A DNA stretch of 64,000 nucleotides from DASUPK01 sp963695675 (lineage in GTDB: Bacteria > Actinomycetota > Thermoleophilia > Solirubrobacterales > 70-9). A program made the translations under genes and the position numbers. The stretch covers positions 124,001 through 188,000 of the forward strand of contig CAVOGY010000003.1 of NCBI GenBank assembly GCA_963695675.1, given 5' to 3'. Below are positions 8,350-18,630 of this stretch, piece by piece. Positions within the stretch are counted from its first letter, which is position 1; each line of letters opens with the position of its first letter. The notes below the pieces were generated by a model, which worked only from the letters and a program-made list of their open reading frames with translations, was not told the DNA's origin and searched no databases.

Positions 8350-9326
8350 CCCGCTCCTCGGTGCCACCTCCGGTGACCGCGGTGATGGATGCTGCCAGCG
8401 CCTGGCTTCCCGCGAAGATGGCGCAGGTCGAGGACAGACTCGCCGAGCTCTCCGGTCGCCACGGCCCGGCGCTGGGAAAGGAGGCCGAGGCGACGCTCAC
8501 CGCTGGAGGCAAGAGGTTGCGCCCCATCCTGGTCCTGATGGCGGCCGGCGATGGCGCGGGCGAGCGCGCGATCCGCGCGGCCACCGCCGTCGAGCTCGTC
8601 CACATGGCGACGCTCGTTCACGACGACGTCCTCGACGGCGCGCCGGTCCGACGCGGGCGCCCCACCGTCGTCGCCCGCTCCGGCAGGGACCGCGCCGTCG
8701 GGGTGGGGGACCTGCTCTTCTCGCGCGCCTTCGCGGAGATCGCTGTCGACGGCGGCGAGCCCGAGGTCACCGAGCTGAGCTCGGCGTCCGTCGCGCTCGC
8801 GCTCGGGGAACTCTCCCAGCGCCGCGATGCCTACGACACCTCGATCACCGAGGAGCGCTATCTGGAGCGCTGCTCGCTGAAGACCGCCCGGCTGTTCGAG
8901 TCGGCCTGCCGGGTCGGTCGCCTCGCCTCTGGAGCCCCTGGGACCGAGGCGCTCGCCTCTTTTGGTCGCGAGATCGGGCTCGCCTTCCAGCTCCTCGACG
9001 ACGTGCTCGACGTCACCGGGCCGCCCGAGAGGACTGGGAAGGCCCGCGGCACGGATCTACTCGACGGCACCGTGACACTGCCTCTGATCCTGGCTCGCCG
9101 CCGCGACCCCGTGCTCGAGGCCGCCGAGCTGCGAGGACTCGACCAGCCCGCGGCGGAGGAGCTCTGCGACCGGATCGCCGACACCGACGCCCTCGATCAA
9201 GTGCGCGGCCGGGCCGAGCAGGGGATCAAGCACGCCAAGGGGCTCCTGGGGTCGACCGGCTTCTCCAACGAGGAGCGGCAGCTGCTTGGGATGATCGCGG
9301 ACGGGGTCATCGAGCGGTACTCATAG
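8346..9326 (+). CDS. Polyprenyl diphosphate synthase
   Basis: 326 residues. Trans-type isoprenyl chain elongation: first aspartate-rich motif DDVLDGAPVRRG (about residues 92-103), second motif LAFQLLDDVLDVTG (about 215-228), and GGKRLRPIL near residue 55. Makes the polyprenyl tail for menaquinone and possibly for lipid carriers. Chain length cannot be read off. ATG overlaps the menG stop, so the pair is coupled. Confidence 0.92.
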   Translation: MTRSSVPPPVTAVMDAASAWLPAKMAQVEDRLAELSGRHGPALGKEAEATLTAGGKRLRPILVLMAAGDGAGERAIRAATAVELVHMATLVHDDVLDGAPVRRGRPTVVARSGRDRAVGVGDLLFSRAFAEIAVDGGEPEVTELSSASVALALGELSQRRDAYDTSITEERYLERCSLKTARLFESACRVGRLASGAPGTEALASFGREIGLAFQLLDDVLDVTGPPERTGKARGTDLLDGTVTLPLILARRRDPVLEAAELRGLDQPAAEELCDRIADTDALDQVRGRAEQGIKHAKGLLGSTGFSNEERQLLGMIADGVIERYS

Positions 9327-9394
9327 TCTTGGGGAACGTGGGGCTGTTTGCGGATCCCGGGAGTCCGCATGGGGAAGCCGAGAAGTGCTGGGAA

Positions 9395-9400
9395 TAGACT
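9395..9400 (+). promoter_or_regulatory. -10 box of dcd, leaderless
   Basis: TAGACT lies 6 bases before the ATG at 9407. It argues for that ATG rather than the adjoining TTG at 9404. Confidence 0.62.
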
Positions 9401-9406
9401 GGCTTG

Positions 9407-10009
9407 ATGGTTCTCAGCGACCGCACGATCAAGGAGGAGGTCGCCGCCGGCCGGTTGGTCTTCGACCCCTACGACGAGGCGCTCGTGCAGCCCTCGAGCG
9501 TCGACATGCGGGTCGATCGGGCGTTCCGGGTCTTCAACAACTCGCGCTACCCATATATCGACGTGCGCGAGCCGATGGAGAACCTGACCGAGCTGGTGAC
9601 CGTCGAGGACGAGGAGCCCTTCGTCCTGCACCCCGGCGAGTTCGTGCTCGGCCAGACCCTCGAGCGAGTCCGGCTGCCCGACGACCTTGTCGCCCGGCTG
9701 GAGGGCAAGTCCTCGCTCGGCAGGCTCGGCCTGGTGATCCACAGCACCGCCGGCTTCGTCGATCCGGGATTCGAGGGGAATCTGACCCTGGAGCTCTCGA
9801 ACCTCGCGACCCTGCCGATCACGATCTACCACGGCATGCCGATTGGCCAGATCTCATTCATGCGGATGGATGGCCCCGTCGAGCACGCCTACGGCGCGCG
9901 AGAGGCTGGTAGCAAGTACCAGGGTCAGGCGGAGCCCACCGCGAGCCGCTTCTACCTCAACTTCCCGCGGCGCGACCCCAACGGTGGTCGCGCGCGCAGC
10001 AGGCGATAG
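9407..10009 (+). CDS. dcd: dCTP deaminase
   Basis: 200 residues, trimeric dUTPase fold. Forms dUTP from dCTP for thymidylate synthesis, or dUMP if bifunctional. Visible family features are QPSSVDMRVDRAFRVF, the substrate loop LEGKSSLGRLGLVIHSTAGF with the catalytic glutamate region near VDPGFEGNLTLEL, and the C-terminal KYQGQAEPTASRFY. The first residues MVLSDRTIKEEVAAGRL match Dcd starts. Monocistronic by context, with its own -10 box. Confidence 0.93.
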   Translation: MVLSDRTIKEEVAAGRLVFDPYDEALVQPSSVDMRVDRAFRVFNNSRYPYIDVREPMENLTELVTVEDEEPFVLHPGEFVLGQTLERVRLPDDLVARLEGKSSLGRLGLVIHSTAGFVDPGFEGNLTLELSNLATLPITIYHGMPIGQISFMRMDGPVEHAYGAREAGSKYQGQAEPTASRFYLNFPRRDPNGGRARSRR

Positions 10010-10035
10010 TTCGCAGCGTTCCGGTCGGCTGCCGC

Positions 10036-10041
10036 TAACAT
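10036..10041 (+). promoter_or_regulatory. -10 box of tatA-tatC, leaderless
   Basis: TAACAT lies 6 bases before the tatA ATG at 10048; no Shine-Dalgarno sequence. Confidence 0.65.
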
Positions 10042-10047
10042 CCCCGC

Positions 10048-10323
10048 ATGCCCAACATAGGACCGCTGGAGATAGCCGTAGTTCTCATCATCGTCCTGAT
10101 CATCTTCGGTCCGAAGCGCCTGCCGGAGCTCGGCCGGTCGATGGGGCGGGGTATCCGCGAGTTCAAGGGCTCGCTCTCCGGGGACAATGACAAATCCCCA
10201 GAGGAGGAGCGGCGAGAGCTGCAGGCGAGCGAGGCGGAGCCGGCTCAGCCCGCGGCCGGTGCCGCGACCGAGAAGCCCGCGGAGCCGGTCGAGGGCGAGA
10301 TCGTCACCGAGAAAAAGGCGTAG
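10048..10323 (+). CDS. tatA: Sec-independent translocase subunit TatA
   Basis: 91 residues: one N-terminal membrane helix (IGPLEIAVVLIIVLIIFGPK), the FGPKRLPELGRSMG hinge and amphipathic helix, then a charged Glu/Ala-rich tail. Forms the pore-like component of the Tat system, which exports folded proteins such as the Rieske subunit in this window. tatC starts 3 bases after the stop. Confidence 0.93.
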   Translation: MPNIGPLEIAVVLIIVLIIFGPKRLPELGRSMGRGIREFKGSLSGDNDKSPEEERRELQASEAEPAQPAAGAATEKPAEPVEGEIVTEKKA

Positions 10324-10326
10324 TCA

Positions 10327-11112
10327 ATGGCCCGGCTCAGGCCGGTCGACTTCGAGGATCGGCTGACGCTCGTCGAGCACCTCGACGAGCTCCGTACGCG
10401 CATCATCATCTCGATCGTCTCGTTCGCGGTCGCCTTCGGGCTTTGCTTCTGGCAGAACGACAGGCTGCTCGACATCGCGAACGCGCCTTTGCCCGCCGAC
10501 CGCATCCCCATCACCTTCGGCGTCACCGAGCCCTTCACCACCACCGTGACGATCACCGCCTACGCGGCCCTGATCATCTCCATGCCGGTGATCCTCTACC
10601 AGGCGTATGCCTACCTGCTCCCGGCGCTGAGCAGCCGCGAGCGGCGGTACCTGGTGCCGTTCCTGATCCTGGCGCCCGGACTGTTCATCGCCGGCGTCGT
10701 CTTCGGCTATTTCGTGGTCCTGCCGGCCGCGACCAAGTTCCTCCTGAACTTCAACGACGCCCAGTTCAACATCCAGGTTCGCGCGCGGGACTACTACAGC
10801 TTCTTCACGCTGACCCTCGGCGCCATGGGCCTGATCTTCGAGCTTCCGATTGCGATCCTGGCGGTCACCAGGCTTGGGATCATCACCCCCGAGCAGCTCT
10901 CGAAGAATCGCCGCTATGCGTACGTGATCCTCGCCGTCGTCGCGATGCTCCTTCCCGGGACGGATCCCATGAGCATGCTGCTCGAGCTGGTCCCGCTGAT
11001 TGTGCTGTACGAGGGGAGCGTCCTCCTGGCGAGGGCCTTCGGCAGGCCGCCCGACGAGGCGGCCGATCGGGAGATCGCCGTTTCCGAGCCGCCGCCGAGC
11101 GGCGCCGCCTAG
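10327..11112 (+). CDS. tatC: Sec-independent translocase subunit TatC
   Basis: 261 residues with six predicted membrane helices. The conserved N-terminal LTLVEHLDELRTRIIISI and the glutamate-containing loop YLLPALSSRERRYLVPF are diagnostic. TatC recognises the twin-arginine signal. The C-terminal 25 residues are hydrophilic and variable. The gene is directly behind tatA. Confidence 0.95.
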   Translation: MARLRPVDFEDRLTLVEHLDELRTRIIISIVSFAVAFGLCFWQNDRLLDIANAPLPADRIPITFGVTEPFTTTVTITAYAALIISMPVILYQAYAYLLPALSSRERRYLVPFLILAPGLFIAGVVFGYFVVLPAATKFLLNFNDAQFNIQVRARDYYSFFTLTLGAMGLIFELPIAILAVTRLGIITPEQLSKNRRYAYVILAVVAMLLPGTDPMSMLLELVPLIVLYEGSVLLARAFGRPPDEAADREIAVSEPPPSGAA

Positions 11113-11130
11113 GCGCCGATCCCGTTCATC

Positions 11131-11136
11131 TACCCT
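11131..11136 (+). promoter_or_regulatory. -10 box of the repeat-protein gene, leaderless
   Basis: TACCCT lies 6 bases before the GTG at 11143. Confidence 0.58.
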
Positions 11137-11142
11137 TCCGCC

Positions 11143-12012
11143 GTGCTTTTCGACCTGCAGACTCCCCGTCGTCGTCGCGTGGTCCGGGTGGTCTTCGGTG
11201 GCCTGGCGTTGATCTTCGCGATCAGCTTCGTCTTCCTCGGCGTCGGAACCGGCGGTGGCGGCTTCAGCTTCAGTGATCTCTTCGGGGGTGGTGGTGGCGG
11301 CAGCAGCGCGAGCGCCTTCGATGATCAGATCAACGCGGCACAACAGCGGCTGCAGGCGAGCCCGAACGACACGGTCGCCCTCGCCCAGCTCGTGCAGCTC
11401 CACTACTCGGCCGGCAGCCAGGACGTGGACAGTAACGGCCAGCTGACGAGCGACGGCGAGCAGCAGCTCAGGGAGAGCGCGGACGCCTGGAACAAGTACG
11501 TCAAGCTGACCAAGGGGAACGTCGAGCAGACTCCGGCGCTCTTCGCCCTCAACACCTTCGACCAGCTCGGCAGCATCGACTTTCAGAAGGCGCGCACCGA
11601 CACGAGCGCCAGCGAGGCCGTGACGGACGTGAACGCCGCCGTCGGCGACTGGAAGGCCGCCGCGCAGGCGCAGCAGGTCCTGATCGCGAAGCAGCCGAAC
11701 AAGAACGCTGCCAACTCCTATGCGCGGCTGGCGTCCTACCTCTATCTGGCGGGGGATACCCAGGGCGGCGATCAGGCACTCGCGAAGGCGAAGGAGAACG
11801 CGAAGGGAAGCGACGCCTCCACCATCGAAACTCAACTGAAGCCGCTCCAGCAGCTCGGTCAGCAGCTCCAGACGGCGATCACACAGCTCACCAAGCAGCA
11901 GCAGCAGACGCAGGGCGGCGGCGCCACGGCCGGCGGGGCCACGGCCGGTGGCGGCAATCCCCTCGGGGGCCTTGGCGGCGGCCTTGGCGGGGTCGGCACC
12001 GGCGGGCCCTAG
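11143..12012 (+). CDS. Membrane-anchored TPR-like protein
   Basis: 289 residues, GTG start. N-terminal anchor (about residues 12-35, RVVRVVFGGLALIFAISFVF) followed by a Gly-rich linker, then about 200 residues of helices with Asn-Ala-Ala repeat spacing such as NKNAANSYARLASYLYLAGD that read as tetratricopeptide-like repeats. The Gln-rich coil and the Gly/Ala/Thr-rich tail are low complexity. Commonly found behind tatC in related actinobacteria; the function is unknown to me. It has its own -10 box, so it is not strictly part of the tat operon. Confidence 0.8.
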   Translation: MLFDLQTPRRRRVVRVVFGGLALIFAISFVFLGVGTGGGGFSFSDLFGGGGGGSSASAFDDQINAAQQRLQASPNDTVALAQLVQLHYSAGSQDVDSNGQLTSDGEQQLRESADAWNKYVKLTKGNVEQTPALFALNTFDQLGSIDFQKARTDTSASEAVTDVNAAVGDWKAAAQAQQVLIAKQPNKNAANSYARLASYLYLAGDTQGGDQALAKAKENAKGSDASTIETQLKPLQQLGQQLQTAITQLTKQQQQTQGGGATAGGATAGGGNPLGGLGGGLGGVGTGGP

Positions 12013-12023
12013 ACGGCCCTTCC

Positions 12024-12029
12024 TATAAT
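12024..12029 (+). promoter_or_regulatory. -10 box of tRNA-Lys
   Basis: Perfect TATAAT 11 bases upstream of the mature tRNA 5' end. No convincing -35 hexamer is seen. Confidence 0.6.
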
Positions 12030-12040
12030 TTCGCCCTCCC

Positions 12041-12113
12041 GGGCCGTTAGCTCAGCTGGTAGAGCAGGAGACTCTTAATCTCAAGGTCACAGGTTCGATC
12101 CCTGTACGGCCCA
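12041..12113 (+). tRNA. tRNA-Lys (anticodon CTT)
   Basis: The seven-base acceptor stem GGGCCGT pairs with ACGGCCC. D-arm GCTCAGCTGGTAGAGC, anticodon arm GAGA-CTCTTAA-TCTC with CTT, and T-arm ACAGG-TTCGATC-CCTGT all fold. CCA is not encoded. Confidence 0.95.
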
Positions 12114-12143
12114 CTTCAAGCGACTCTCTGTTCCGCGTTCCGA

Positions 12144-12398
12144 TCAGCGTGCGATCGCCCGGATGATCAGCAGCAGGAGGACCGAGCCGCCGATCGCGAT
12201 CAGCCAGGTGCCGAGGTCGAAGAAGTCATCGATTTCGCCGATGTCGAGCGCGCTCGCTAGGAAGCCGCCGAGCAGCGCGCCCAGGATGCCGACCGCCGTG
12301 GTGCCGATGCAGCCGCCAGGCTCGGTCCGGCCCGGGATCAGGGCGCGGGCGATCGCGCCGGCGAAGAGTCCCAGAAGGATCCAGGCGATTACTCCCAT
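12144..12398 (-). CDS. GlsB/YeaQ/YmgE family membrane protein
   Basis: 84 residues with three hydrophobic segments and the family pattern GLFAGAIARALIPGRTEPGG followed by GILGALLGGFLAS. These small 'transglycosylase-associated' proteins are stress-linked in other bacteria, but their activity is unproven. A possible -10 box TAGCGT lies 9 bases upstream of the ATG. Convergent with the tRNA. Confidence 0.9.
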   Translation of the reverse strand: MGVIAWILLGLFAGAIARALIPGRTEPGGCIGTTAVGILGALLGGFLASALDIGEIDDFFDLGTWLIAIGGSVLLLLIIRAIAR

Positions 12399-12662
12399 CG
12401 ACCCGGGACGCTATCGACCCGGCCAGCGACGACCGATCGCTAGCGCTGACGGGGCGCCGCGTGATGCCTCAGATACCAGAGCACGTGACGGGCGGCGCTG
12501 ACGCTTGCATTGACCGGTGAGAGCAACCTGCGCATCTGGCGAAACCCTATTGAGCGGCTCGGACCTTCGCTTCGGTAGTAGTCACTGTTTTGGCTGCAGA
12601 GCGCCAAATTCCTGCCCAGTTTGCGGGGTCGATAAACGTGCCCCGGATAGCATGCTCAGCCC
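12399..12662. other. Intergenic region between divergent small genes
   Basis: 264 bases without a supported gene. It carries the short promoter regions for the flanking genes, including TAGCAT at 12648-12653, 9 bases before the ATG at 12663. Nothing else recognised. Confidence 0.5.
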
Positions 12663-13387
12663 ATGAGGTTGCTCGGCAGGAGGCACAGGAAGCGTGGACT
12701 GGCGGCTCTGGCCAGCGAGGCCAGCGCCGAGCGGGCCACCGTCGGCCTGGCCGTGCTCGCGCTCGGAGCATCCGGGACACTGTTCACCGGGGAGCTCCTG
12801 CATCTGGCCCGACGGCGCCGGGAGAGTGAGGAGACCGGTACCCCCGCGAACCTGGTCGACGCCGCGGGCCATGCAACCCGGGACACGATCGCTGTTGCCC
12901 GCCGGGGCATCCGTGCCACGCCCCACCACGAGGCGGTGCTCTTCAACATCCTGCAGGGCTTCCTGGGGGGCTTCGCGATCGCCCGGCTCTCGACCTGGGG
13001 GATTCGGCACGGCTGGTGGCCGGCGGGAAACGTCCGGGTCAGCGGCCGTCACATCCACCACTTCATTCCCGGCATCGTGCTCGCCTTCGTCTCGGGAATC
13101 GCGGCGATCACGACCCGGAACGACAGGGCGGAGTCGACGCTCGCGATCCCGTTTGGGGTCGGGATGGGGCTGACGATGGACGAGGCGGCGCTTCTACTCG
13201 ACCTGCGCGACGTCTACTGGACTCGCCAGGGCCTGCTCAGCGTTCAGGTCAGCCTTGGGGTGACCGCGACCCTGGCGGCTACGATCCTCGGCCTTCGCGT
13301 GCTCCGTCGCGGCGAGGAGAAGGGCATCGAGGAGGGGTGGATCCCCGCGGTCGCAGAGCATGGGCTCCGGGCAACTGGCGCGCTTGC

Positions 13388-13391
<4 letters not shown>
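12663..13391 (+). CDS. Integral membrane protein of unknown function
   Basis: 242 residues with about five hydrophobic segments. Distinctive features are the His-rich stretch SGRHIHHFIPGIVLAFVSG and the following GMGLTMDEAALLLDLRDVYW, which recur in actinobacterial proteins annotated only as hypothetical. The clustered histidines at a membrane boundary could bind metal or heme, which is a guess. The ATG follows a TAGCAT box. The 3' end overlaps purA, which converges on it, by 4 bases. Confidence 0.78.
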
Positions 13392-14698
<1,307 letters not shown>

Positions 14699-14862
14699 GA
14701 CCAGGGGATTATGAGGCGTCGCCGGACACGGCTGAGCCGCTCCACGTTCGGCCCGGGGGACGGGCCGCGCTCGTTCACCTAGCCGTCGCGCGCCAGCCCG
14801 AACATCGTTCCGACCTGACCGCGCCGACTCATCCGGTCGCGAGCATAGCCCGCTCCCGTGAG

Positions 14863-14883
14863 CGCTCGACTAATGGTCGAGCG
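14863..14883 (-). terminator. Perfect hairpin at the end of the loader gene
   Basis: CGCTCGAC-TAATG-GTCGAGCG is an 8-bp perfect inverted repeat spanning the stop codon of the replicative loader gene. There is no U tract, so it would be a non-canonical or Rho-assisted terminator. Confidence 0.45.
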
Positions 14884-15637
14884 GACCGAGAGCGGCGCCG
14901 CCCTGGCCGAGTGAGCTGGCGGGGTCGGCTGAGACACGCATGCGGCGGTCCTCATCGAAGAGCAGGACCGGATCGCCGCAGATCTCGACCAGGCGGGAAA
15001 CGACTCGGCTGCCGAGCTGCCTCTCGAGCTCGTCGTCCTCGAGGTTGCTGGTCACGATCAGAGAGCGCTGACGCTCATAGCGCTCGTTGATCAGGGCGTA
15101 GAGCTGCTCGAGCACCCACTCGGTCTGCTTCTCCACGCCGAGGTCGTCGAGATGGAAAAGGTCGACACTGGCGAGGCGCTCGAAGAATTGCGAGTAGGAC
15201 TGCTCGCCGACCTCGGCGTCATAGGTCTGGCGGATTCGGCTGAGCAGCTTCGGAAGGGAGTAGATCGCCACCGAGCGCCCGGACTCCAGTGCCGTCCGCG
15301 AGATCAGCATGGCCAGGGTCGTCTTGCCGGTTCCCGAGCCGCCGAAGAACCACATGCCGCGGCCGCTTTCGAGGTTGTCCTCGAGGCGTTCGCAGAAGTC
15401 GCGAACCCGTTTGACGACGAAGGCGTCGATCTGCGTCACGGGCGGTCGGTCGAAGGAGACGCCGCGGTACTTCGCCGGAATCACCGAATCGATCCCGCGC
15501 AGCCGCGCCTGCGCCACCATGCGCGACCGGCAGTCGCACGGCCGGGCGACGTCCTCCGGGCCGAGGATCCAGCCGGAGCCATCGCAGATGCCGAACCTGC
15601 ACGGCTGGCGCTCGCCAGATCGCGGGGAGCCGGCCAA
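14870..15637 (-). CDS. DnaC/DnaI-type helicase loader ATPase
   Basis: 255 residues from a TTG at 15637. GAGGAG lies 7 bases upstream of it, inside the end of dnaB, whose stop is one base before. AAA+ ATPase: an N-terminal cysteine cluster (CRFGICDGSGW ... RPCDCR) like the zinc module of DnaI, Walker A FGGSGTGKTTLAML (about residue 77), Walker B LFHLDDLGVEK, and sensor motif IVTSNLEDDEL. It loads the DnaB ring on single-stranded DNA. Location immediately behind dnaB supports the role. IstB-like proteins share the fold, but no transposase is present. Confidence 0.85.
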   Translation of the reverse strand: MAGSPRSGERQPCRFGICDGSGWILGPEDVARPCDCRSRMVAQARLRGIDSVIPAKYRGVSFDRPPVTQIDAFVVKRVRDFCERLEDNLESGRGMWFFGGSGTGKTTLAMLISRTALESGRSVAIYSLPKLLSRIRQTYDAEVGEQSYSQFFERLASVDLFHLDDLGVEKQTEWVLEQLYALINERYERQRSLIVTSNLEDDELERQLGSRVVSRLVEICGDPVLLFDEDRRMRVSADPASSLGQGGAALGPLDH

Positions 15638-15638
15638 T

Positions 15639-18337
15639 TCAGAGCTCCTCGGCGTCCGCCAGGTCCTCGATCGGGGGGCCTTCACCCGCCGGCTGCTCGA
15701 CCGGCTTCTCCTCGCGGGCCCGGTCGGCGAACTTGGGGTAGTGCTCGAGGAAGACGAGGCGGACCGTGCCTACCGGGCCGTTCCGGTGCTTGGCGAGGAT
15801 CAGCTCGGCGCCGCCGGGATCCTCGGACTCGGCGTTGTAGTAGTCGTCGCGATAGAGGAAGCCGACGACGTCGGCGTCCTGCTCGATCGCCCCGGATTCG
15901 CGTAGGTCGGAGAGGATCGGCCGCTTGTCGGGGCGCTGCTCGGGAGCGCGGGAGAGCTGCGAGATGCCGATCACCGGCACATTGAGCTCCCTGGCGAGGA
16001 TCTTGAGACCGCGGCTGAACTGGGCGACCTGCTCGACGCGGTTGGCGCGAGCGTCGTCACTCCGCATCAGCTGCAGGTAGTCGACGATCACCATCCCGAG
16101 TCCCTCGTGGCCCCGGCTCCTCTCCTGCGCGTGCAACCTCCGAGCCTTGGCTCGCAGCTCGAGCAGGCCCAGGTCGGAGGAGTCGTCGATCCAGAGCGGC
16201 GCCGACTCGAGCTGATTGCACGCCTTCACGACCTTGGGCCAGTCCTTGGTGGAGACCTTGCCCTTGCGGAGCCGGTCGCTGGAGATCCGCGACTGCGAGC
16301 CGATGAAGCGATGGGCGAGCTCCATCTCCGACATCTCCAAGGAGAAGAGGGCGACCGGCTTCTGGTGCTTGAGCGTGACGTTCTGGGCGAAGTCGCAGAC
16401 GAGAGTGCTGTTGTGGACGATGATGTCGTCGGCGACGAAGTTGTGGTGATCCGGCACGGTCAGGTCGTACGTCTGCTCCTCGCCGACCTCCTCAATCGAG
16501 GCGACCTCGTCCCACCAGATATCTGAGTCGGCCAGCTCCTCGAGTTCCGGCGCCTCGAGGACGTCGGCCATCTGGAGCGAGGCGAAGGCGCGAGAGACCG
16601 CGCTTGCCGACGTGCCAATTGTGGTTGCGCGGATAGCCGGCTGCCTCGCTCACGTCTGCCCAGCTGCGCTCGGCCTTCGCGGCGAGCACCTTGCTCCCAA
16701 ACGTCGACCGGAGCGCTGTCGACATTGGTCTCCGAGCGCGCGGTGATCAGCCGATTGAGGACCTCGCCGAGCTTGTCTTCCTTGCCGACGACCTTGAATG
16801 GTCATGGCGAACCGGGCGAGCGAGCGTTGATCGGTGATCCGAACCTCGCGAGCGACCTTCTCGGTGCCTTCGTAGACCTCTGCGCTTCAGCGTGCGGATG
16901 CAGGAGCTGATCCCGAAGCGCAAGAGGAGGTGCTGAACGTCTCGCGCGAGGCGCTCGCTGATCGTGGTGTAGCCGATCTGGGCCAGTCTCTCACTGCAGT
17001 AGACGTGGCCATCGCAGCCGAAGAGCACCGACAAGAACCTCGCGATCTGATGGTCCGGCAGCTCGAAGATCGCGTCAGGAATGAACTTGTCCTCGGAGCG
17101 CTTGCCATAGACGCCATGACGCCCGCAAAGCTCGGTGACAGGGTTCGTCTCGCCAGGGCAAGCGCGAGCTCAGATACGCGTACCGGCCCTCAGGTCCCAC
17201 GTTGAACGACGCTCCAGCCTCGATGGTCGCCGCCCGCACCTTCTCAACGAGGGGTGTGCCGTCGCCCCCGAAGCAGTACATCGGTGTGCCGCGAATGATC
17301 GATCCATCAGCGATCAATGCCGCGAGTAGGACGAGCTCGTGGTCTTCCATCTCACTTAATGGCGCAATCCTCGGCAGCCACCTTGGGACTCCGATGCGAG
17401 ACCCAACTGCCAAGTCCTCGAGGGCCTTCCAGCCTTTGAGAGTCAGAAGGGGGTGGTTGGCCGTCGCCTCGATGGATCGACCGAGGCGAGTAGTCAGACG
17501 AAAGAGGACCTGGTTTCCGCTGCGGATCGCATGTGAGATCCGCGCAGGCCTGATTTTGAGATCGGAGCCCAAGGCGGCGATCCAGATCTCCTCGCCGCTC
17601 TCATGAGAGGCGACGACCTCATCGAGACGGCGGCGTGCACCCGTGCTGGCGTCATAGACAAGTGTCCCTCCTCCCTGGCACTTTCCCATGGCTGGCCTCG
17701 CTGCGATCACGATGAGATTGCCGCGCTGGAAGCCGCCGGTCCGCTCGTCGAGGTCGCGGAAGCCGGACGGGGTGCCGGTGATCTCGGATGTCCCGCTGGC
17801 GAGCGCCTCGAGCTTGTCGATTTCGTCGTGGAGGATCTCGCCGATCTCGCGGAAGTCGACGGCGCGCTCCTCGTGGGCGACCTGGAAGAGGAGGCGCTCC
17901 GCGTGCTCGACGAGCTCGGATGGCTCGCCGTCGCGCTCCGCGACCGACTGCTGGATCCGCTTGGCGGCCGCGTCGAGGCGGCGCATCAGCGAGTTCTGCT
18001 TGACGATCTGCGCGTAGTACCTTGCGCTTCCCGGTGCGGGGACCTTGGCGGCCAGGCTTGCGACAACGTCGCGGCCGCCCACCTCGTCCAGCTGGCCGCG
18101 CTGGGCCAGGGCCTCCGAGACGGTCAAGACGTCGACCGGATCGGCGTTCTCGTTGAGGCGGATGATCGCCTCGTAGATCGTGCGGTGGCGGTCCCGGTAG
18201 AAGTCCTCGGCATGGAGGCGGACGTCGAGCAGCACGGGCTCGATCGTCGACTCCGAGACCATCATCGCCCCGAGCACCGACTCCTCCGCTTCCAGATTCT
18301 GGGGCGGGACGATCGCCGTCTTTCCGTTGGTGGCCAA
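15639..18337 (-). CDS. dnaB: Replicative DNA helicase DnaB, intein-containing, frame disrupted
   Basis: The N-extein (219 residues) runs from a TTG at 18337, preceded by AGGAG, to the Walker A sequence ARPAMGK. The chain is then interrupted after Lys by an intein (16410-17680). The C-extein resumes with STLVCDFAQNVTLKHQKPV at 16409 and contains GLGMVIVDYLQLMR and SRAPEQRPDKRPILSDLRESG, typical RecA-fold helicase motifs. The joined extein is about 475 residues, normal for DnaB. The reading frame is kept in both exteins, but the intein contains several frame changes, so the gene cannot be read through as given. The loader gene follows directly. Confidence 0.9.
16410..17680 (-). other. DnaB intein at the Walker A lysine, endonuclease region frame-disrupted
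   Basis: Inserted between GK and S of the P loop, a known DnaB insertion point. N-terminal splicing block begins with Cys (CQGGGTLVYDASTG), and block B is TANHPLLT. The C-terminal blocks are YDLTVPDHHNFVADDIIVHN followed by Ser, so the splice-junction residues Cys1, His-Asn and Ser+1 are present. A LAGLIDADG-like LLAALIADG marks a homing endonuclease. The 1271-base length is not a multiple of three. The middle is spread over at least three frames, with recognisable pieces such as GCDGHVYCSERLAQIGYTT, EVRITDQRSLARFA and ERSWADVSEAAGYPRNHNW in different ones. Confidence 0.85.
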
Positions 18338-18624
18338 CTGCTCCTCTCACGCGCAGGGGCTTGCCCGACCTACCGGCCGAGTCTCCACTCAAGTCTGGAT
18401 ACGGGCCCGGCGGATTCCCATTCGCCCCGATGTGGAACTAAGCCCGCGCGAGCCTGTCTAGAAAATCAAAGGCCGCGAGTCCCCGCAGCCGAGTTCAGGC
18501 TATTTGCGGCAGGCATGTTTCAGGCACGCCTCCCGGACGCTCGGGAAGCGCGCTGTTTGCGCACGGCGACGATTAACGAGTGACCCTCTGACATCCAACG
18601 GGTCGCGCTGTCGCGCGCCCTCGC
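18338..18624. other. Intergenic region between dnaB and rplI
   Basis: 287 bases with no supported gene. It holds most of a hairpin repeat copy at the rplI end and the dnaB translation-initiation region (AGGAG before TTG). TCTAGA-containing sequence near 18460 could be promoter DNA for dnaB, but no clear box pair is evident. Confidence 0.45.
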
Positions 18625-18630
18625 CTAATC
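18592..18630 (-). repeat. Interspersed hairpin repeat, copy 2
   Basis: Read on the minus strand: GCGAGGGCGCGC, loop GACA, GCGCGACCCGTTGGATG. It contains the rplI stop codon at its start and runs in the same orientation as rplI. It is nearly identical to copy 1, with changes in the loop. Confidence 0.8.

Noticed and set aside
10324..11835. Long open frame on the minus strand opposite tatC and the TPR-like gene
   Set aside because: It mirrors codon bias of the real genes, is rich in Arg/Gly/Asp without any domain, and lies opposite well-recognised tatC.
14870..15637. IstB transposition helper
   Set aside because: It shares the ATPase fold, but no IstA transposase or IS ends are present and the gene is coupled to dnaB, so a helicase loader fits better.
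16492..16571. Naturally split DnaB intein with separate N and C genes
   Set aside because: No Shine-Dalgarno sequence or promoter box is seen before the ATG at 16571, and recognisable endonuclease pieces still link the halves; kept only as a minor alternative.
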